Below, piece after piece: positions 1 to 12,147 of a stretch of DNA of 64,000 bases. The notes below the pieces were generated by a model, which did no database searches, was not told the origin of the DNA, and saw only the letters and a program-made list of their open reading frames with translations. The stretch's first letter is position 1. Every line of letters begins with the position of its first letter. The stretch spans positions 21,982,760 through 22,046,759 of the forward strand of contig OY756969.1 of NCBI GenBank assembly GCA_963580455.1, read 5' to 3'. The position numbers were made by a program, and so were the translations under genes. The DNA is from Euonymus europaeus (Eukaryota; Streptophyta; Magnoliopsida; Celastrales; Celastraceae).

Positions 1-1461
1 GAGGCATCACAATATACCTGATAACCCAAATCTCGCTCAGGTATCACGAGTACAGGTGGAGTAATGAGCCTTTGTTTTAACTCCTCAAAAGCATGTTCAC
101 ACTCATTAGTCCACAGGAAAGGAACATTCTTACAAGTCAAGTGTGTAAGTGGTGCTGCAATTCTAGAGAAATTCTCAATAAATCTCCGATAATATCCCGC
201 CAGTCCCAAGAAACTTCGAATTTCTTTAACATTTTTAGGCCTTGGCCACTCCGCTACAGACTTCACCTTGGATGGATCAACCGCTATACCCTCAAGTGAA
301 ATCACATGCCCCAGAAATTTCACTTCTTTCACCCAAAACTCACATTTACTCATTTTTGCATACAATCGATGCTCCCTCAATGTTTGCAACACTATTCTTA
401 AATGTCGCTCATGCTCCTCCTTCGTGGCCGAGTAAATAAGAATATCATCAATAAACACTACCACAAATTGATCTAGATATGGCCTAAATATTCTCTGCAT
501 CATATCCATAAAAGCAGCTGGAGCATTGGTTAACCCAAAAGGTAATACTAGGAATTCGTAATGCCCGTATCTAGTTCGAAATGCAGTTTTGGCGACATCG
601 TCTTCACGAATCAGCAACTGATGGTACCCAGATCTCAAATCTATTTTTGAATAATAACTGGATCCCTTGAGCTGATCAAACAGATCATTAATTCGCGGAA
701 GTGGGTATTTATTCTTAATAGTCACCCTATTCAATTGCCTATAGTCAACACACATCCGAAGAGATCCATCCTTCTTCTTTACAAACAGTACAGGAGCTCC
801 CCATGGTGAACTACTTGGTCTAATAAATCCAAGATTTAGCAATTCTTGCAACTGTTTACTCAATTCTCGCAATTCAGCAGGTGCCATTCGATACGGAGGT
901 ATAGAGATAGGATCAGTACCAGGATATACATCAATAGCATATTCTATTTCCCGTTTAGGGGGTAAACCTGGTAATTCCTCAGGAAACACATCCATATACT
1001 CATCTATTACTCGTATAGGTGTTTTCTTCCCTTCACTCGGCTCATTAAGAGGCAAGCTTGCCATTCTACACTCAATGTAGTTCGGATTACTGAGGAAATG
1101 AGTACATGGTTCTTTCTTCGAGCCACGTAGTCGGACTCTGTCTCCCTCTGGAGTTTCAATTATAATCTTTCTTTCAGCACAAACCAAAACAGTTTTATGG
1201 GCTGATAACCAGTCCATTCCCAGAATTACATCAAATTCTTGGATGTTAAGCACATTCAAATCTGCTTTTAATTCATAATTTCCAAACTGCAAAGCACAAT
1301 TATAACATGTTCCCTCCACCAGAGTGGTGTACCCTAGTGGAGATTCAACTAGGAATCTTTCCCCCATCGGACAGATTTCCAACTCTAGAGCATTTGCAAA
1401 TGATTTTGAAATAAAAGAATGAGTTGCTCCAGTATCAAATAGAATGCTGCCAAATGTTGGT
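1..1461 (-). mobile_element. Ty3/gypsy pol, protease and reverse transcriptase part
   Basis: Read on the minus strand this is one uninterrupted frame from about 1461 to the window edge. It begins with an aspartic protease core ([10 protein letters not shown], about 1405-1435), then a linker, then a full reverse transcriptase with the FIDD catalytic box at 444-455 and the downstream thumb/connection region. At positions 1-19 it reaches VYCDAS, the first motif of RNase H, and leaves the window. These are hallmarks of Ty3/gypsy pol. No stop or frameshift was seen, so this half is young. The capsid (gag) part is absent on the right: the frame ends at a junction near 1455-1465, where the sequence switches to the opposite strand. 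Confidence 0.93.
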
Positions 1462-3327
1462 TTAGGATGTGTCCTAATGCAGGGACACAGAGTGGTTGAG
1501 TATGCATCCAGATTGCTGCGACCGCATGAACGGAATTATCCTATTCATGATCTGGAGTTGGCCGCAGTGGTTTTTGCTTTGAAACAGTGGAGGTACTATT
1601 TATACGGTGAAAGGTTTGAGGTGATGTCTGATCACAAAAGCCTGAAATACTTATTTACGCAGAGAGAATTGAATCAAAGGCAGAGAAGATGGATGGAATA
1701 TTTAGCAGATTATGATTTCACATTGCAGTACCATCCGGGCAAAGCTAATGTAGTAGCAGATGCATTAAGAAGAAAGGCGCAATTGGCATGGGTTGCGATG
1801 AAAGAATGGGAGAACGGTGAAGTACTAAATACTTTCAGAATGCAGATTTTAGAGCAGAATGGAAGAATATGTTTGGGAAGTCTTGTATTACGACCTATGT
1901 TAATGCAGAAGGTAATTGAGGCTCAGAGTCGAGATGAAAGGTTTGACGACATTATCAATGAAGTGGATTGGGTTAGAGGTTCGGATGGTGGTGTACGTCT
2001 TGGGAACAAATTGATAGTACCGGAAAATACCGAGTTGAGAAGGGATATTTTAAAGGAAGCACATCATTCCCAATTTGCTATGCATCCCGGAATTACAAAA
2101 ATGTATCATGATGTTAAACGCCAATTTTGGTGGAAAGGTATGAAGAGAGATATTGCCGAATTTGTAAGTAAATGTCTTACCTGTCAGCAGGTAAAGGGAG
2201 AACATCGGAAACCTGCAGGGTTATTGCAACCATTGCCAGTAGCAGAATGGAAATGGGAGCATGTTACAATGGACTTTGTCACAGATTTACCGCGATCGCC
2301 TCGTGGACATGACAGTGTGTGGGTGGTAATCGATAGATTGACAAAATCAGCTCATTTTCTACCGGTACGTAAAACCGACTCTGTTGACAAACTGGGAAGG
2401 TTATATGTGCAAGAGATAGTTAAATTACATGGAGTGCCCTGTTCTATCGTGTCTGATCGTGATCCTAGATTTACATCTCGATTTTGGGAGACTTTACAAC
2501 AAGCTTTGGGCACTCAATTGTATATGAGTACAGCATTCCATCCACAAACAGATGGCCAAAGTGAGAGATTGATCCAGATATTAGAAGATATGCTTCGAGC
2601 CTGTGTGTTAGATTGGAAGGGTAATTGGGAGAACTACTTAGCTCTCGCGGAGTTTGTGTATAATAACAGTTACCAGAGCAGTATTCAAATGGCTCCATAT
2701 GAAGCATTATATGGACGACCATGTAGATCGTCGTTGTGTTGGGCCGAGGTTGGAGAGAAAAACCTATTAGGTCCAGACTTGGTTAGAGAAACGACAGAAG
2801 GTGTGGAGGTGATTCGGAAAAGGCTGCAAACGGCGCAGTCACGTCAAAAGAGCTATGCTGATCAGAGAAGGAGGCCACTAGAATTTAATATTGGAGATCA
2901 TGTGTTCCTAAAAGTTAGTCCTCGTAGAGGTTTTAAACGGTTCAGTAAACAGGGAAAATTAACACCTAGATATATTGGGCCGTTCGAGATTTTGAGTCGA
3001 GTAGGAGAAGTGGCATACCGCTTGGCCTTACCACCTCAGTTAGCTGGCGTGCATAATGTATTCCATGTGTCTATGCTGAGAAAATACGAACCCGATCCGA
3101 CTCATGTATTGGATTGGTCCACTGTAAGCGTGGATGCGGATGCTACCTATATTCTACAGCCGGTGCGAATTCTAGATAGGCAGGAGAAAGTGTTGCGGAA
3201 TAAATCGATAGCTTTGGTTAAGGTGTTATGGAAACATCATAGCGTTGAAGAGGCGACATGGGAATTGGAGTCTGAGATGCGGGAAAAGTACCCGACCATA
3301 TTCATGACTCCAGGTAAGAATCCTTGA
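1456..3327 (+). mobile_element. Ty3/gypsy pol, RNase H, integrase and chromodomain part
   Basis: This open frame (an ATG lies at 1444 but is only the junction) starts inside RNase H at GLGCVLMQ and continues through [15 protein letters not shown] and [11 protein letters not shown]. It then runs into an HHCC zinc-binding integrase N-terminus ([10 protein letters not shown] ... CLTCQQ), the integrase core ([24 protein letters not shown]) and a C-terminal chromodomain-like stretch ([14 protein letters not shown] ... ATWE). The gene order RT-RNaseH-IN and the chromodomain place it in the chromovirus lineage, probably Tekay/Del-like (inference). It is intact to its stop but lies head-to-head with the protease-RT half at 1-1461, so neither half is a usable pol. 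Its first residues fall only a few codons after the point where the left half leaves the window. Confidence 0.93.
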
Positions 3328-3357
3328 CTGTTATAAGAATTTCGAGGACGAAATTGT

Positions 3358-3372
3358 TTAAGGAGGGAAGGA
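3358..3372 (+). other. polypurine tract of the gypsy element
   Basis: A purine-rich run (TTAAGGAGGGAAGGA) lies immediately before the TG of the LTR at 3373 and about 30 bases after the pol stop. This is the expected position and composition of the plus-strand primer site of an LTR retrotransposon. Confidence 0.8.
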
Positions 3373-3797
3373 TGTGATATCCTGGCCCCAACATGGCATG
3401 ACCGATCAATAAGAGAGTGATGCGGGTATAATGATTATGTGCATATTGGGTTCATTAAATTGTTAGTAAGTAGAACTAAACCACTAAATCTTGAAAGTAG
3501 TGGTGGAGGGGTGTTTTTGTACATACTCATTTTTCATGAGGGTAGAAGTGGAAAAAAAAAACACATATATCTAGAAGAAAAAAAAAACGAAAAGCTTGCC
3601 CAGCAAGCTTGGTTCCTTAGTTAAAACAAAACTAAACAAAAAGAAAAGCTTGCCCAGCAAGCTTGGTCCTTAGGATAAAACAAAACAAAAATAACAATAG
3701 AAAACAAAAAGGAAAGAAAAAAAAAAGAAAAGGAAAAAGGAAGGAGAAGCTGCTGGAAGAGACGAGAAAAAACAGAGGAAGTGGGAGGAACTTGGTT
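3373..3797 (+). mobile_element. partial 3' LTR of gypsy element, first 425 bp
   Basis: The LTR starts TGTGATATCC directly after the polypurine tract. Its 425 bases match, almost base for base, the reverse complement of 5637-6061; the only differences I saw are a few indels in A-runs and a 2-base indel. It contains two copies of an AAGCTTGC...GCAAGCTT palindromic motif (around 3592-3610 and 3646-3664). It stops at TTGGTT, six bases also present at the protease fragment that follows, so the LTR is truncated here rather than complete. Confidence 0.88.
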
Positions 3798-3830
3798 TGT
3801 GCTGAAAGAAAGATTATAATTGAAACTCCA
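3792..3830 (+). mobile_element. 39-bp displaced protease fragment
   Basis: These 39 bases equal the reverse complement of 1149-1187, inside the protease-linker coding sequence of the left half (it encodes [11 protein letters not shown]). They sit between the truncated plus-strand LTR and the primer-binding site of the minus-strand LTR, where gag should begin. The overlap TTGGTT with the LTR end is a microhomology. I read it as a filler copied during a strand or template switch. Confidence 0.85.
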
Positions 3831-3834
3831 AATC

Positions 3835-3841
3835 GATACCA
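3835..3841 (-). other. primer-binding site remnant
   Basis: Three bases inside the end of the minus-strand LTR is TGGTATC, the start of the usual plant PBS complementary to initiator Met tRNA. Only these seven bases fit; the following bases diverge toward the 39-bp protease fragment. It fixes the orientation of the LTR at 3845-6061 as a 5' LTR on the minus strand. Confidence 0.65.
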
Positions 3842-3844
3842 ACT

Positions 3845-6061
3845 TGTCACGCCCCGACCCCAGGAGCGTGACGTGGAATAAGGTCATTAACTATTTTATC
3901 TAACTAACAAAACTTCCGCCACAATTCTTTTTCGACGGTTCGCATATATATATACATATATATATATATATTTACACATTTATATAGATTTACGCAAAGG
4001 TCCATATATTACGTACACATATATAGTTCCACACATGATCCAAGGAGAGCTCAACTCTCCATGTCCGAAATCATAATATAAGTCTAACATGCGTTTTAGA
4101 GAGGTTAGATAGATATGTACATATATAGACCTAGACGCCCAAAATGACATCTCCTCCTTTTGGCGGTATGTGCATCCTACCTAGCTGCCCGGCCCCCATC
4201 GTCAGCTCGATCAACCCTACTAGGCTCACCTAAAAAAAAACCATAAACACGGGAGTGAGCCGAGCTCAGTAGAAAATGCTACAATTGCGATAATTGACCG
4301 AATGCAATATATATAATAATTAAAGCATCACACCATTAACCATAATAAACAAACGAAATTTCCCTTTTAAACTAGAATATTTCCTCTAGTTTTGTCACTC
4401 CAGATCCTTCTTAGACCGTCCTCATCGCCGGATCCACCATCTTCCGCCTTCCGACCTCATTGTCGGTGTTACTTTAATCACCTCCGACCTCATCGCCGGA
4501 TTCACTTTATCCACTTGACCTCTCCGACCTCATCGTCGGGGTCTCTCTACGAGTAAGGAAGGTTGGCACTTTCTTCAACCCGGGCTTACTACCCTTCACT
4601 ATGTGGCCGCATAGCGAATCTCTACTCGAATTATTTTTTTTCCTCACAGTACGTACAGAGCCACCTCTTATCCCAACATTACCACGCCACCCTCTTCTCA
4701 ACTCTCATATCCAAGTCATAGGATAATTCATATCACCGAGGTACAATCCCAATCATAACCGAGGCACGAACATTATCCCTTAAACATTCATATGTTAACA
4801 GCCTTCCTTTGAACCAAATCGAATAAGGCTGCCTAGGTTCCACGTAATCATCAATTCTTGCATGATATTCATTTACATCAAACTATACGAATCATGCATA
4901 GTACACATTACACACATTTACGTCAACCTGCATTATGTTATAAAGATATCACATGCGTAGCCCTATCTCAATATATATATATATATATAGTTATATAGAT
5001 ATATCTACGTGTATATCTATATCCATCTATATATATATATATTCACTCCAGCAAGTGTTGTGTTTGTATACAAGTGTCCAGCAGTACAAATAAAACGTTA
5101 GTATGACTTACACACAACATGTCCTCCTCACAGTATTGGCCAATGGAGCAACTAGTTCTCTGTTAACTAACAATATAACAGCATACGTATATGCCGAATG
5201 AGTTTCCAGATTTAGAGTGTAAGGCATGACACCTCATGCTCTACCAATCATACACAAAATTTCACCACATAACCATCTTGTAATCAAGCATAACACAAGA
5301 TCAACACTTCTAGATTCCTACTCAAAAATCTCATCTAAATAACAAACAAAGCAAATATCACCAAAATTGGACATCTCCTATTTCAAGTAATCAATTCCAT
5401 GCAAATGCCTTGGCTTAGTCTGTAGAGGTAGTCGGTTGGCCATTAAAGCCACTAACACTAGATATATATATCTATCTATATCTATACATGTATATAAAGA
5501 GTTATAAGTGATGATCCTTCCTGGTGGACTCAACCACCTCATCATCTCATACAATCAGCCAGCAAAGTAACAATAGTGCACAATTATAACATCCCCTACC
5601 TTATTATGCACCCTTGCTTTCACAATGAAATTTCTTCAACCAAGTTCCTCCCACTTCCTCTGTTTTTTCTCGTCTCTTCCAGCAGCTTCTCCTTCCTTTT
5701 TCCTTTTCTTTTTTTTTTTTTCCTTTTTGTTTTCTATTGTTATTTTTGTTTTGTTTTATCCTAAGGACCAAGCTTGCTGGGCAAGCTTTTCTTTTTGTTT
5801 AGTTTTGTTTTAACTAAGGAACCAAGCTTGCTGGGCAAGCTTTTCGTTTTTTTTTTTCTTCTAGATATATGTTTTTTTTTTTCCACTTCTACCCTCATGA
5901 AAAATGAGTATGTACAAAAACACCCCTCCACCACTACTTTCAAGATTTAGTGGTTTAGTTCTACTTACTAACAATTTAATGAACCCAATATGCACATAAT
6001 CATTATACCCGCATCACTCTCTTATTGATCGGTCATGCCATGTTGGGGCCAGGATATCACA
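3845..6061 (-). mobile_element. complete gypsy LTR, 2217 bp
   Basis: On the minus strand this runs from TGTGATATCC at 6061 to GGGGCGTGACA at 3845, followed by a PBS, so it is a complete TG...CA LTR of the same family as the partial LTR at 3373. It holds AT microsatellites (about 3945-3972 and 4970-5043) and short direct repeats of a CCGACCTCATCGCCGG type (4430-4545). No protein gene lies in it. The matching target-site duplication would be outside the window, so the whole element cannot be delimited. Confidence 0.85.
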
Positions 6062-6401
6062 ACTGATCTGGTCAGTGAAAACGATCCTAGAATGAAGATG
6101 AAATTATCAAATTATGGATGAATATGCCAATTCACTTGGTTGATTTGTGATGTGATGACATTTTAGCTGAAAGTTTATTCTGCGGAAGAAGTGGATGAAG
6201 ATTGTAGATGTACATGAAAGTAATGTGTTTGATCTGTTTAAGCTTCAATCTAAAAAGTTACTCTGCAGCAAACAAGTGATGCTCTGACATTATGTAATCT
6301 GGTAGAATGGACAGCAGAAAGAAACGTAGTCTTCAACAAGGAAGAAAAAAAAAGACTATCTTAAGATCTTGATTCAGCATAAGACAGAAGAAAGGATCTA
6401 T

Positions 6402-6890
6402 TCATTTGGAAGAACCTTTTCTCTGGCATTGATTCTTGACCCATTTGAAGCCACTGGATGCCCCGCCGATGATCTTCTGAGCTCCTACTGATGCAGCTGC
6501 TTTGGCTTTTCCAAATCCAGTTTTAGCATCCGTCTTCTTGCTCCTGCCGTCTTGCTTGGTACTGGTGTTGTCATCTTCCATGGCTCCAGTACCTCCAGCA
6601 CCCCATTGATCAGCCCAGCTAGGTGCCTCAGCAGCCATAGTTTCTCAACCTTACTTCAATCTTTTTTCTGAGGAACATATTCATTAACTTAATAACCATG
6701 ATAACCCACATGAGCGAGAAACATGATAGATATGAACCATGAACAATGAACAATGATTTCATAATTAAAACAGTAAGAGATTGAGAACTTGCCAAGAGTC
6801 CATTTGATACCACTTCATCACAAGCAGATAAAGATTAAGGCTTTTCAAGTATCCTTATGTGTGTGTGTGTTTGTTACAGAGGGAGATTAC
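6402..6890 (-). CDS. small conserved plant protein of unknown function
   Basis: The coding exon is 6402-6638 (78 residues). The protein starts MAAEAPSWADQWGAGG and is then rich in Lys, Ala and Gly, with repeated AKAAASVGAQK-like segments and a Lys/Gln-rich tail (WVKNQCQRKG). I know similar short plant proteins with an N-terminal W-x-D-Q-W-G and an Ala/Lys repeat, none with an established role. A probable 5' UTR intron at 6668-6890 has a CAAG|GTAATC donor and a CCTCAG acceptor on the minus strand. There is no signal peptide or membrane segment. It begins about 340 bp right of the gypsy LTR boundary. Confidence 0.72.
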
Positions 6891-6968
6891 CTTGCGAGAT
6901 GACTAGCAGCCGCAGATGGAGAATTGATGACTAAGTGAGAGGGGCACAATGATCAAGAGATGGAAGAG

Positions 6969-6992
6969 CTAAATCCAAATAAATAGAAAGGG
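6969..6992 (-). promoter_or_regulatory. possible TATA region of the small gene
   Basis: On the minus strand TATTTAT occurs about 80 bp upstream of the inferred 5' UTR exon end. It is the only TATA-like element well placed for the 6402-6890 gene. The call rests on position and composition alone. Confidence 0.3.
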
Positions 6993-7764
6993 CCAACCAT
7001 GTGGGATGGGCTGTCGTGTACCCCATTTTTACATTTTCGAAAAGGAACTTTGGCAACACATTTGTTTATTTCCTGCTAAGCAAACTATATTATTCGGTAT
7101 ACTTTCTTTATTTAGCCATGTTTTCCTTGTTGTGGCAACCCATTATGTTTCACAAGGTTCACTATCAGTACCTGAAACTGCCCTTTATTTTGCAAAATGA
7201 AATTGACCATCTTCCAATAATTGTGGCAGAACATCAAGTCCAGCTAGAATTGGTAAAAATAAAAAACAGAAGAAGAATCAAGGAGAAAGTATGATGCAAT
7301 TTAGCAATTTATCTCCCTCTTTTGTTGTTGCACATCTTCATTATTTCCTATAATGAGCAATTTTTTGAGGTATCAAGGTTTCACCGGCAAGCTGCGAATA
7401 GCAACTGCATAGCTGAATATTGGGAATAGCCTTGAGTATGTTGCTTCTGCCCCCCCCCCCCCCCACACATTCATTGCTTTGGCAAAAATGTAAGAAGACC
7501 CTAACAAAAGAAAACTGAAAGAGGAAATTGAGAAAAATTATGAGTAAAAATTGATGTCAATCAATAGAAAATTTCAGAGCAAATGTTGTCATACCAAATT
7601 GAATCAGAAAAACCAGATGGGATATATTTATATCTACACAGTATTTCAAAATTCAGATGTAAGACACTTGCAGCTGCATTCATGAACATTCCTTTTACTG
7701 TCCTACATTCCTACCCGAAGTTGTTCACTTTCTCCATTTTATGTCCTCGTTTTATGAATTGCAT
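6993..7764. other. intergenic, no gene seen
   Basis: Between the small gene and the 3' end of the ankyrin gene I see no supported coding sequence. A run of 15 C residues at 7450-7464 is followed by a short CA stretch. Part of the right side is probably 3' UTR of the ankyrin gene. Confidence 0.5.
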
Positions 7765-10013
7765 TCACTTAGATTTCCTGGTAGACTTGGATTTCTTCAT
7801 TTTGTCTGATTTATCGTCAATGCTTGTCCACTTGTATCCACTCGGTATAACAAAAGGATCCAACTGCTGCTGCTGTTTGCTCCCAGACCCAGACTGGCTG
7901 TTGTTCCGCCATAGCCAAGTGGACGAAGATGATGAAGAAGACGAGGATGATGAAGAATTGAATGATAAGTAATGAGAGTCTGATTTTTGTTGATCATCTT
8001 CTGAGAAGCTCTGTCTGACGGGGCTTGAGAGGGGGGTGTAGAATTGTTCAATCGGTTGTAGTTCTACAAACTTGGTGAATGTAACCACTACTCTCACTGT
8101 AGGAACCACCGGTATAGCCACCTGCCCCACCAAAAAAGAAAAAACAATATATATAAATCAAAAGTCAATCACTACCGTTAATAGAGCTTTTTGGCAAAAT
8201 CAATATCAATTACATTAAGAAGATCAATTACATTAAGAAGCAGGGAGGTCCCTCTCATTCACAAAAGCAAAACTTAACCATTGATTGGCCCTCAATCTTG
8301 CCACGTCCACATTTAAATGGGACCAGGTGAATTTAATGGGACCCTCATCTTATAATCCTAGTTTTGAGTACAAAAGAAAAGTAAAACCTTGGATCATCCG
8401 GTCCCACAAAACCATCACCATAGGATAAGAGGTTGACCAATCAGATCAACCCACGTAGGACACGAGATACACAGAGAGTCCACGTCAGAGCTTCTTCTCC
8501 GACAAAAGACTGCTTTGTCATGACTCATGATCTCGAGTAAGCTCCTTGCTTAAGCATCAAAAGACCCGAAAGGGAAAAGAAAAGGTCCAGAAACAGCAGA
8601 ATTTAAGAAATTTTCCGTAATTACCCTTACCTTAATCGGAAATGTGCCCGGAGGAAACTTGGTGGTGAGCAGCTCTCGCATCCTCCGCACGGCCTTAACT
8701 TTGTTTGCTAAAATATCAAGTAACGGCAGCAACTCCTCTGTCTTTAACGGAAACTGCTCCGTTAACCAAACGGACGGCCGCAAACTTCTTATGTACTCCT
8801 TCTCCTTGCAATGAGGCGTCGGGGCCACAGCCACAGCAGCTCTTCGCGGCGGACCAGCAGGTGCAGAACGGGGGATTATATCGACACTCTTCCTGCCCAC
8901 TGAAATCCACTCCCTGTCCTCCCTCACAAAGCTACTGTGCCTCCTCTTATCAGGAGGTCCGAAATTCGGATTCTCTGCGACCAGAAATCCATCATCATCT
9001 TCGTCGAGCTCCAAAGGAAGCACTTGCTCGCTCCCTGCGACGTCGTTTTCCCTGTTTGTTACTTTGCGTGACCTAAAACTGAAAACCACATTGTGTATTT
9101 CATAAACCTTAGCTTTCCATTCACCGACACTTTCCGTCTTCTCTTGCCTCCTCCAGTTAGTTCTAGATACCAGCTCTGCTTTCGTAACATCCATACCGGG
9201 CCGATACACGCTCGTCTGAGAACAAAATCCGGCAATGTCCGATTCGCTCATTGGAGCTCCGGCGTTCTCGAACGCATCAAAAATCTTGCGATTGTCGTGA
9301 TTGAGAACAAGTAGAGAGCCAGCGGGAACGTTATGGCTCGGGTAACCGTCTCCGAGGAAAAGAAAGCTCTGATCGGCACGTTGGATTTTCAAACCGTCGA
9401 AGCCAGCTAGTGAAGTGTCAGCGCGAAGATTACCGTCGCGTTTCCAAATCTTGTACGTGTCAGACGGTGCGATCTTGCCAACGAAGGGGATGACAGAGCT
9501 CTCGAAATGAAAGGAAATCTCCATGTAGAAATCACGCATCCTGCGTAGCACCGCAATCAACCGAGGAAGTCGGCGACGCCACTTGGCCCAGGCGGAGCGG
9601 TGATGAAGCCGGAGGAGAATCAAGGCAATTTCTTTGTTTCTCCGACACAGAGCCTCCTGGAGAGGATTCCATCCGGCGGAGTTCTGCAGAGACACGTCCG
9701 CCTCCGCAGCAGCTAGTGTTTTCACAGCGAAGGAGTCATTGAGTCGTACCGCCAGGTGTAGCGGTGTCTCCCGGTTGGGAACATCCCGTCGGTCAAAAAC
9801 GGCAGAGATCTGGTCGGCTACTCTCTCCTGACTCAGTGCTTCCGACTCAGTCGTAACCTGGGTTGGATCGGCTAGTTTAGGCACGGTAGAGACAAGCCGT
9901 GACAGAGTAGTGTGATCCCCCAATGCGACCGCGTAGTGGACAGGACTGTGGGCGTAGTCACCGGGTTTTATCGACGGAAACGCCGTCGTAGCGGAAGCCG
10001 ACGTCTTGGCCAT
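7765..10013 (-). CDS. ankyrin-repeat protein with GPCR-chaperone domain (ANKRD13-like)
   Basis: Two exons, 10013-8631 and 8121-7765, separated by a 509-bp intron (AAG|GTAAGG donor, GGCAG acceptor). The joined frame is phase 0 and gives 579 residues. Residues about 20-140 hold ankyrin repeats (HYAVALGDHTTLSRLV, TPLHLAVRLNDSFAVKTL, GWNPLQEALCRRNKEIALILL). The rest matches the plant GPCR-chaperone (DUF3424-type) family, including the conserved exon-2 block VPTVRVVVTFTKFVELQP...FYTPLSSP. The C-terminus has a 13-residue Ser run and a basic KMKKSKSTRKSK tail. Animal relatives are linked to receptor handling at the ER and to ubiquitin; the plant role is not established. No membrane span is seen. Confidence 0.92.
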
Positions 10014-12147
10014 TTTGGATCCAAGAATCAGTACTGATCACGCGTGTAGTATTCTTGATTATAGTTTTTGTCCTCTGAACTGGTGAAGGAATGTTATGCG
10101 AAGGAGAGAGTATGGTAGGGGGTAGATAAGTCATTTCGTGGTCACGATTTGTAATTATCGGGAAGCGTGCCTTGAGAAGTGGGACGAGATACACGCAATC
10201 TGGCGCGGCTTTTGGGGCACTAGTATTATACACAGTACGAAGACATGGATATTTCTTGCTTTTCTATGGCAACAGGTACTCTTTTGTCTTTTCCTTTTAT
10301 TTTGTCCTTTTGACTTGATATTTCTGTTTTCCTTTCGTCATATATTTTCTCCAAATCTTGCATTCCACGTTCGTCCCCACATCGGGCTGGCAAAAGTATA
10401 GGATTGATTTGTTGGATTCAAATTAAATAAATTTTAGTATAAATTATCTGTTCAAAATTTGTATTCAAATACAACTGATTTTAATAGATTTAGTTATCTA
10501 AATTCGAACTCAAATTTAATTATTTTTTGAATTAAATGTTTAGATTTAAATTAATTCGAATAAGATCGTTTAAATAAACTCAAATCAGAACATTCAAATA
10601 TTTTATAAACATCTGTATTGTCCGACCCGAAATTGCCCTACAAACCCACACTAAGTAGCACTTGAATTTCTATGTGTCTCACAAAATGTTATGATTCACT
10701 ATCACACATTCTACATTGCCCCTTTTTCCATTGAACAAAATATTGAGCTATATACAATAGTGACAAGATAATGCTTCCATTAAAATTATTTGTGAATCTC
10801 ATTTCTATTACATAAAAATTTAAACTGCACATTTCTCTCAATACAGTCAGATCAGTAAAAACATATATCTCAATATAGTTATATCAACAAAACACATCTC
10901 TCAATACAATTATTTAAACCAACCATTCCTCCATCCATTACTCGATAAAACTAAAAAAAAATATTAATCTCATCAAAACACATATTTCAATAAAGTCACA
11001 TCAACAAAACTCATATATTAATATGATCATATCAACAAAAACAAATATTTCAATACATTATCCACTGCTCATTATACAATTATTATTGCATGTGCGCAAT
11101 AGGCAAGTTTACCTGAGAATAAATAATGCGGAAAAGAGATGAAAGCTTTGCTATATACATTCCAACGCATGAAAGAAGAAATCCAGCAGTCCCACCCTAA
11201 GGCAGCAAAAGAATTAGCGCAACTTTCTGTTTAGGTTATGCAAATGATCTTAAATACATGATTAATTAAAGATTGTTTATGGTGTGTCTATATATTAGAT
11301 AATAAATGCTATTGAGCTTTCATGGTTGAGGCGATAAAAAGTGAGCATTTCAGCTTTCATTAATTTCCTAAAGTACGTTTTTATGTATCGGTATACACTA
11401 GCAGCACCTCCCAATAAAATGAAACAAATCTCTCTCTCAAGAACAGTCTACATCTTCTTCTTTACGTTTCAGCTCTTGTAGCTGTTGTTTTTTCATCAAT
11501 TTTTGCTAGTTTTCGAGTGGAGTTTTTGCTGGTTGGACTTCTCGTTATGGCAGTGACAGCTACTTGGGAAGATCATGGTTTTGGTTCCCACTCCTAGTAC
11601 TGTTGGATCTTCATCAAATGTTGCTGATTCTTCTGATCATCAAAAAGTATGTTGTTACCTTCTCTCCGAGATGATACATATGCTGATATATAAATATGAC
11701 AAGTGAAGTATCTAATATGTGGCTTGTTATCATGGAGTTCACATATATGTGTATATATAAGATGATGATTATGTGATTTCGATTCAAGAGTCCCACCCAA
11801 AGTTGGCAAAAGAATTAGCCTAAAACTTTCTGTTTAGGTTCTCTATTCTGCCCAAAGCCTCGTTAGATGAAAAGGATGTACATTTGGAAGTTTGTAGCTC
11901 ATTGAACTCGTATTATCTATCAACATCATTTTGCGGTCTGTATACGTTTCCTCCGTCAATTACGAAAATAATAGCTGCCAACGGTTATTTGTTTCATATA
12001 GTGAAGACTGTGTCAATAGACTTGAGTCGAGTCAATGTCTTTTGGCATTTTTAGTGGAAAAGATGTTGAGCTCTTGGTCTATAAGAACTAACTTTGAGTA
12101 TCATCTGCAATCACCACAGTCTGTAGGTTTGTGTTTTCTTTACATCC
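10014..12147. other. intergenic with repeat fragments
   Basis: The left part is the promoter side of the ankyrin gene. 10400-10640 is an AT-rich fragment related to 37630-37800 and, inverted, 52540-52860. About 50 bp at 11188-11237 recur imperfectly at 11789-11838 (shared core CAAAAGAATTAGC and CTTTCTGTTTAGG), a local direct duplication about 600 bp apart. I see no supported gene before the protease start at 12148. Confidence 0.5.

Noticed and set aside
7583..7972. 129-codon plus-strand frame
   Set aside because: It is antisense to exon 2 of the ankyrin gene; the acidic run is the reverse of the Ser-rich coding repeat.
8705..9831. several plus-strand frames of 65-123 codons
   Set aside because: All are shadows of ankyrin gene exon 1 on the minus strand, which has the clear protein match.
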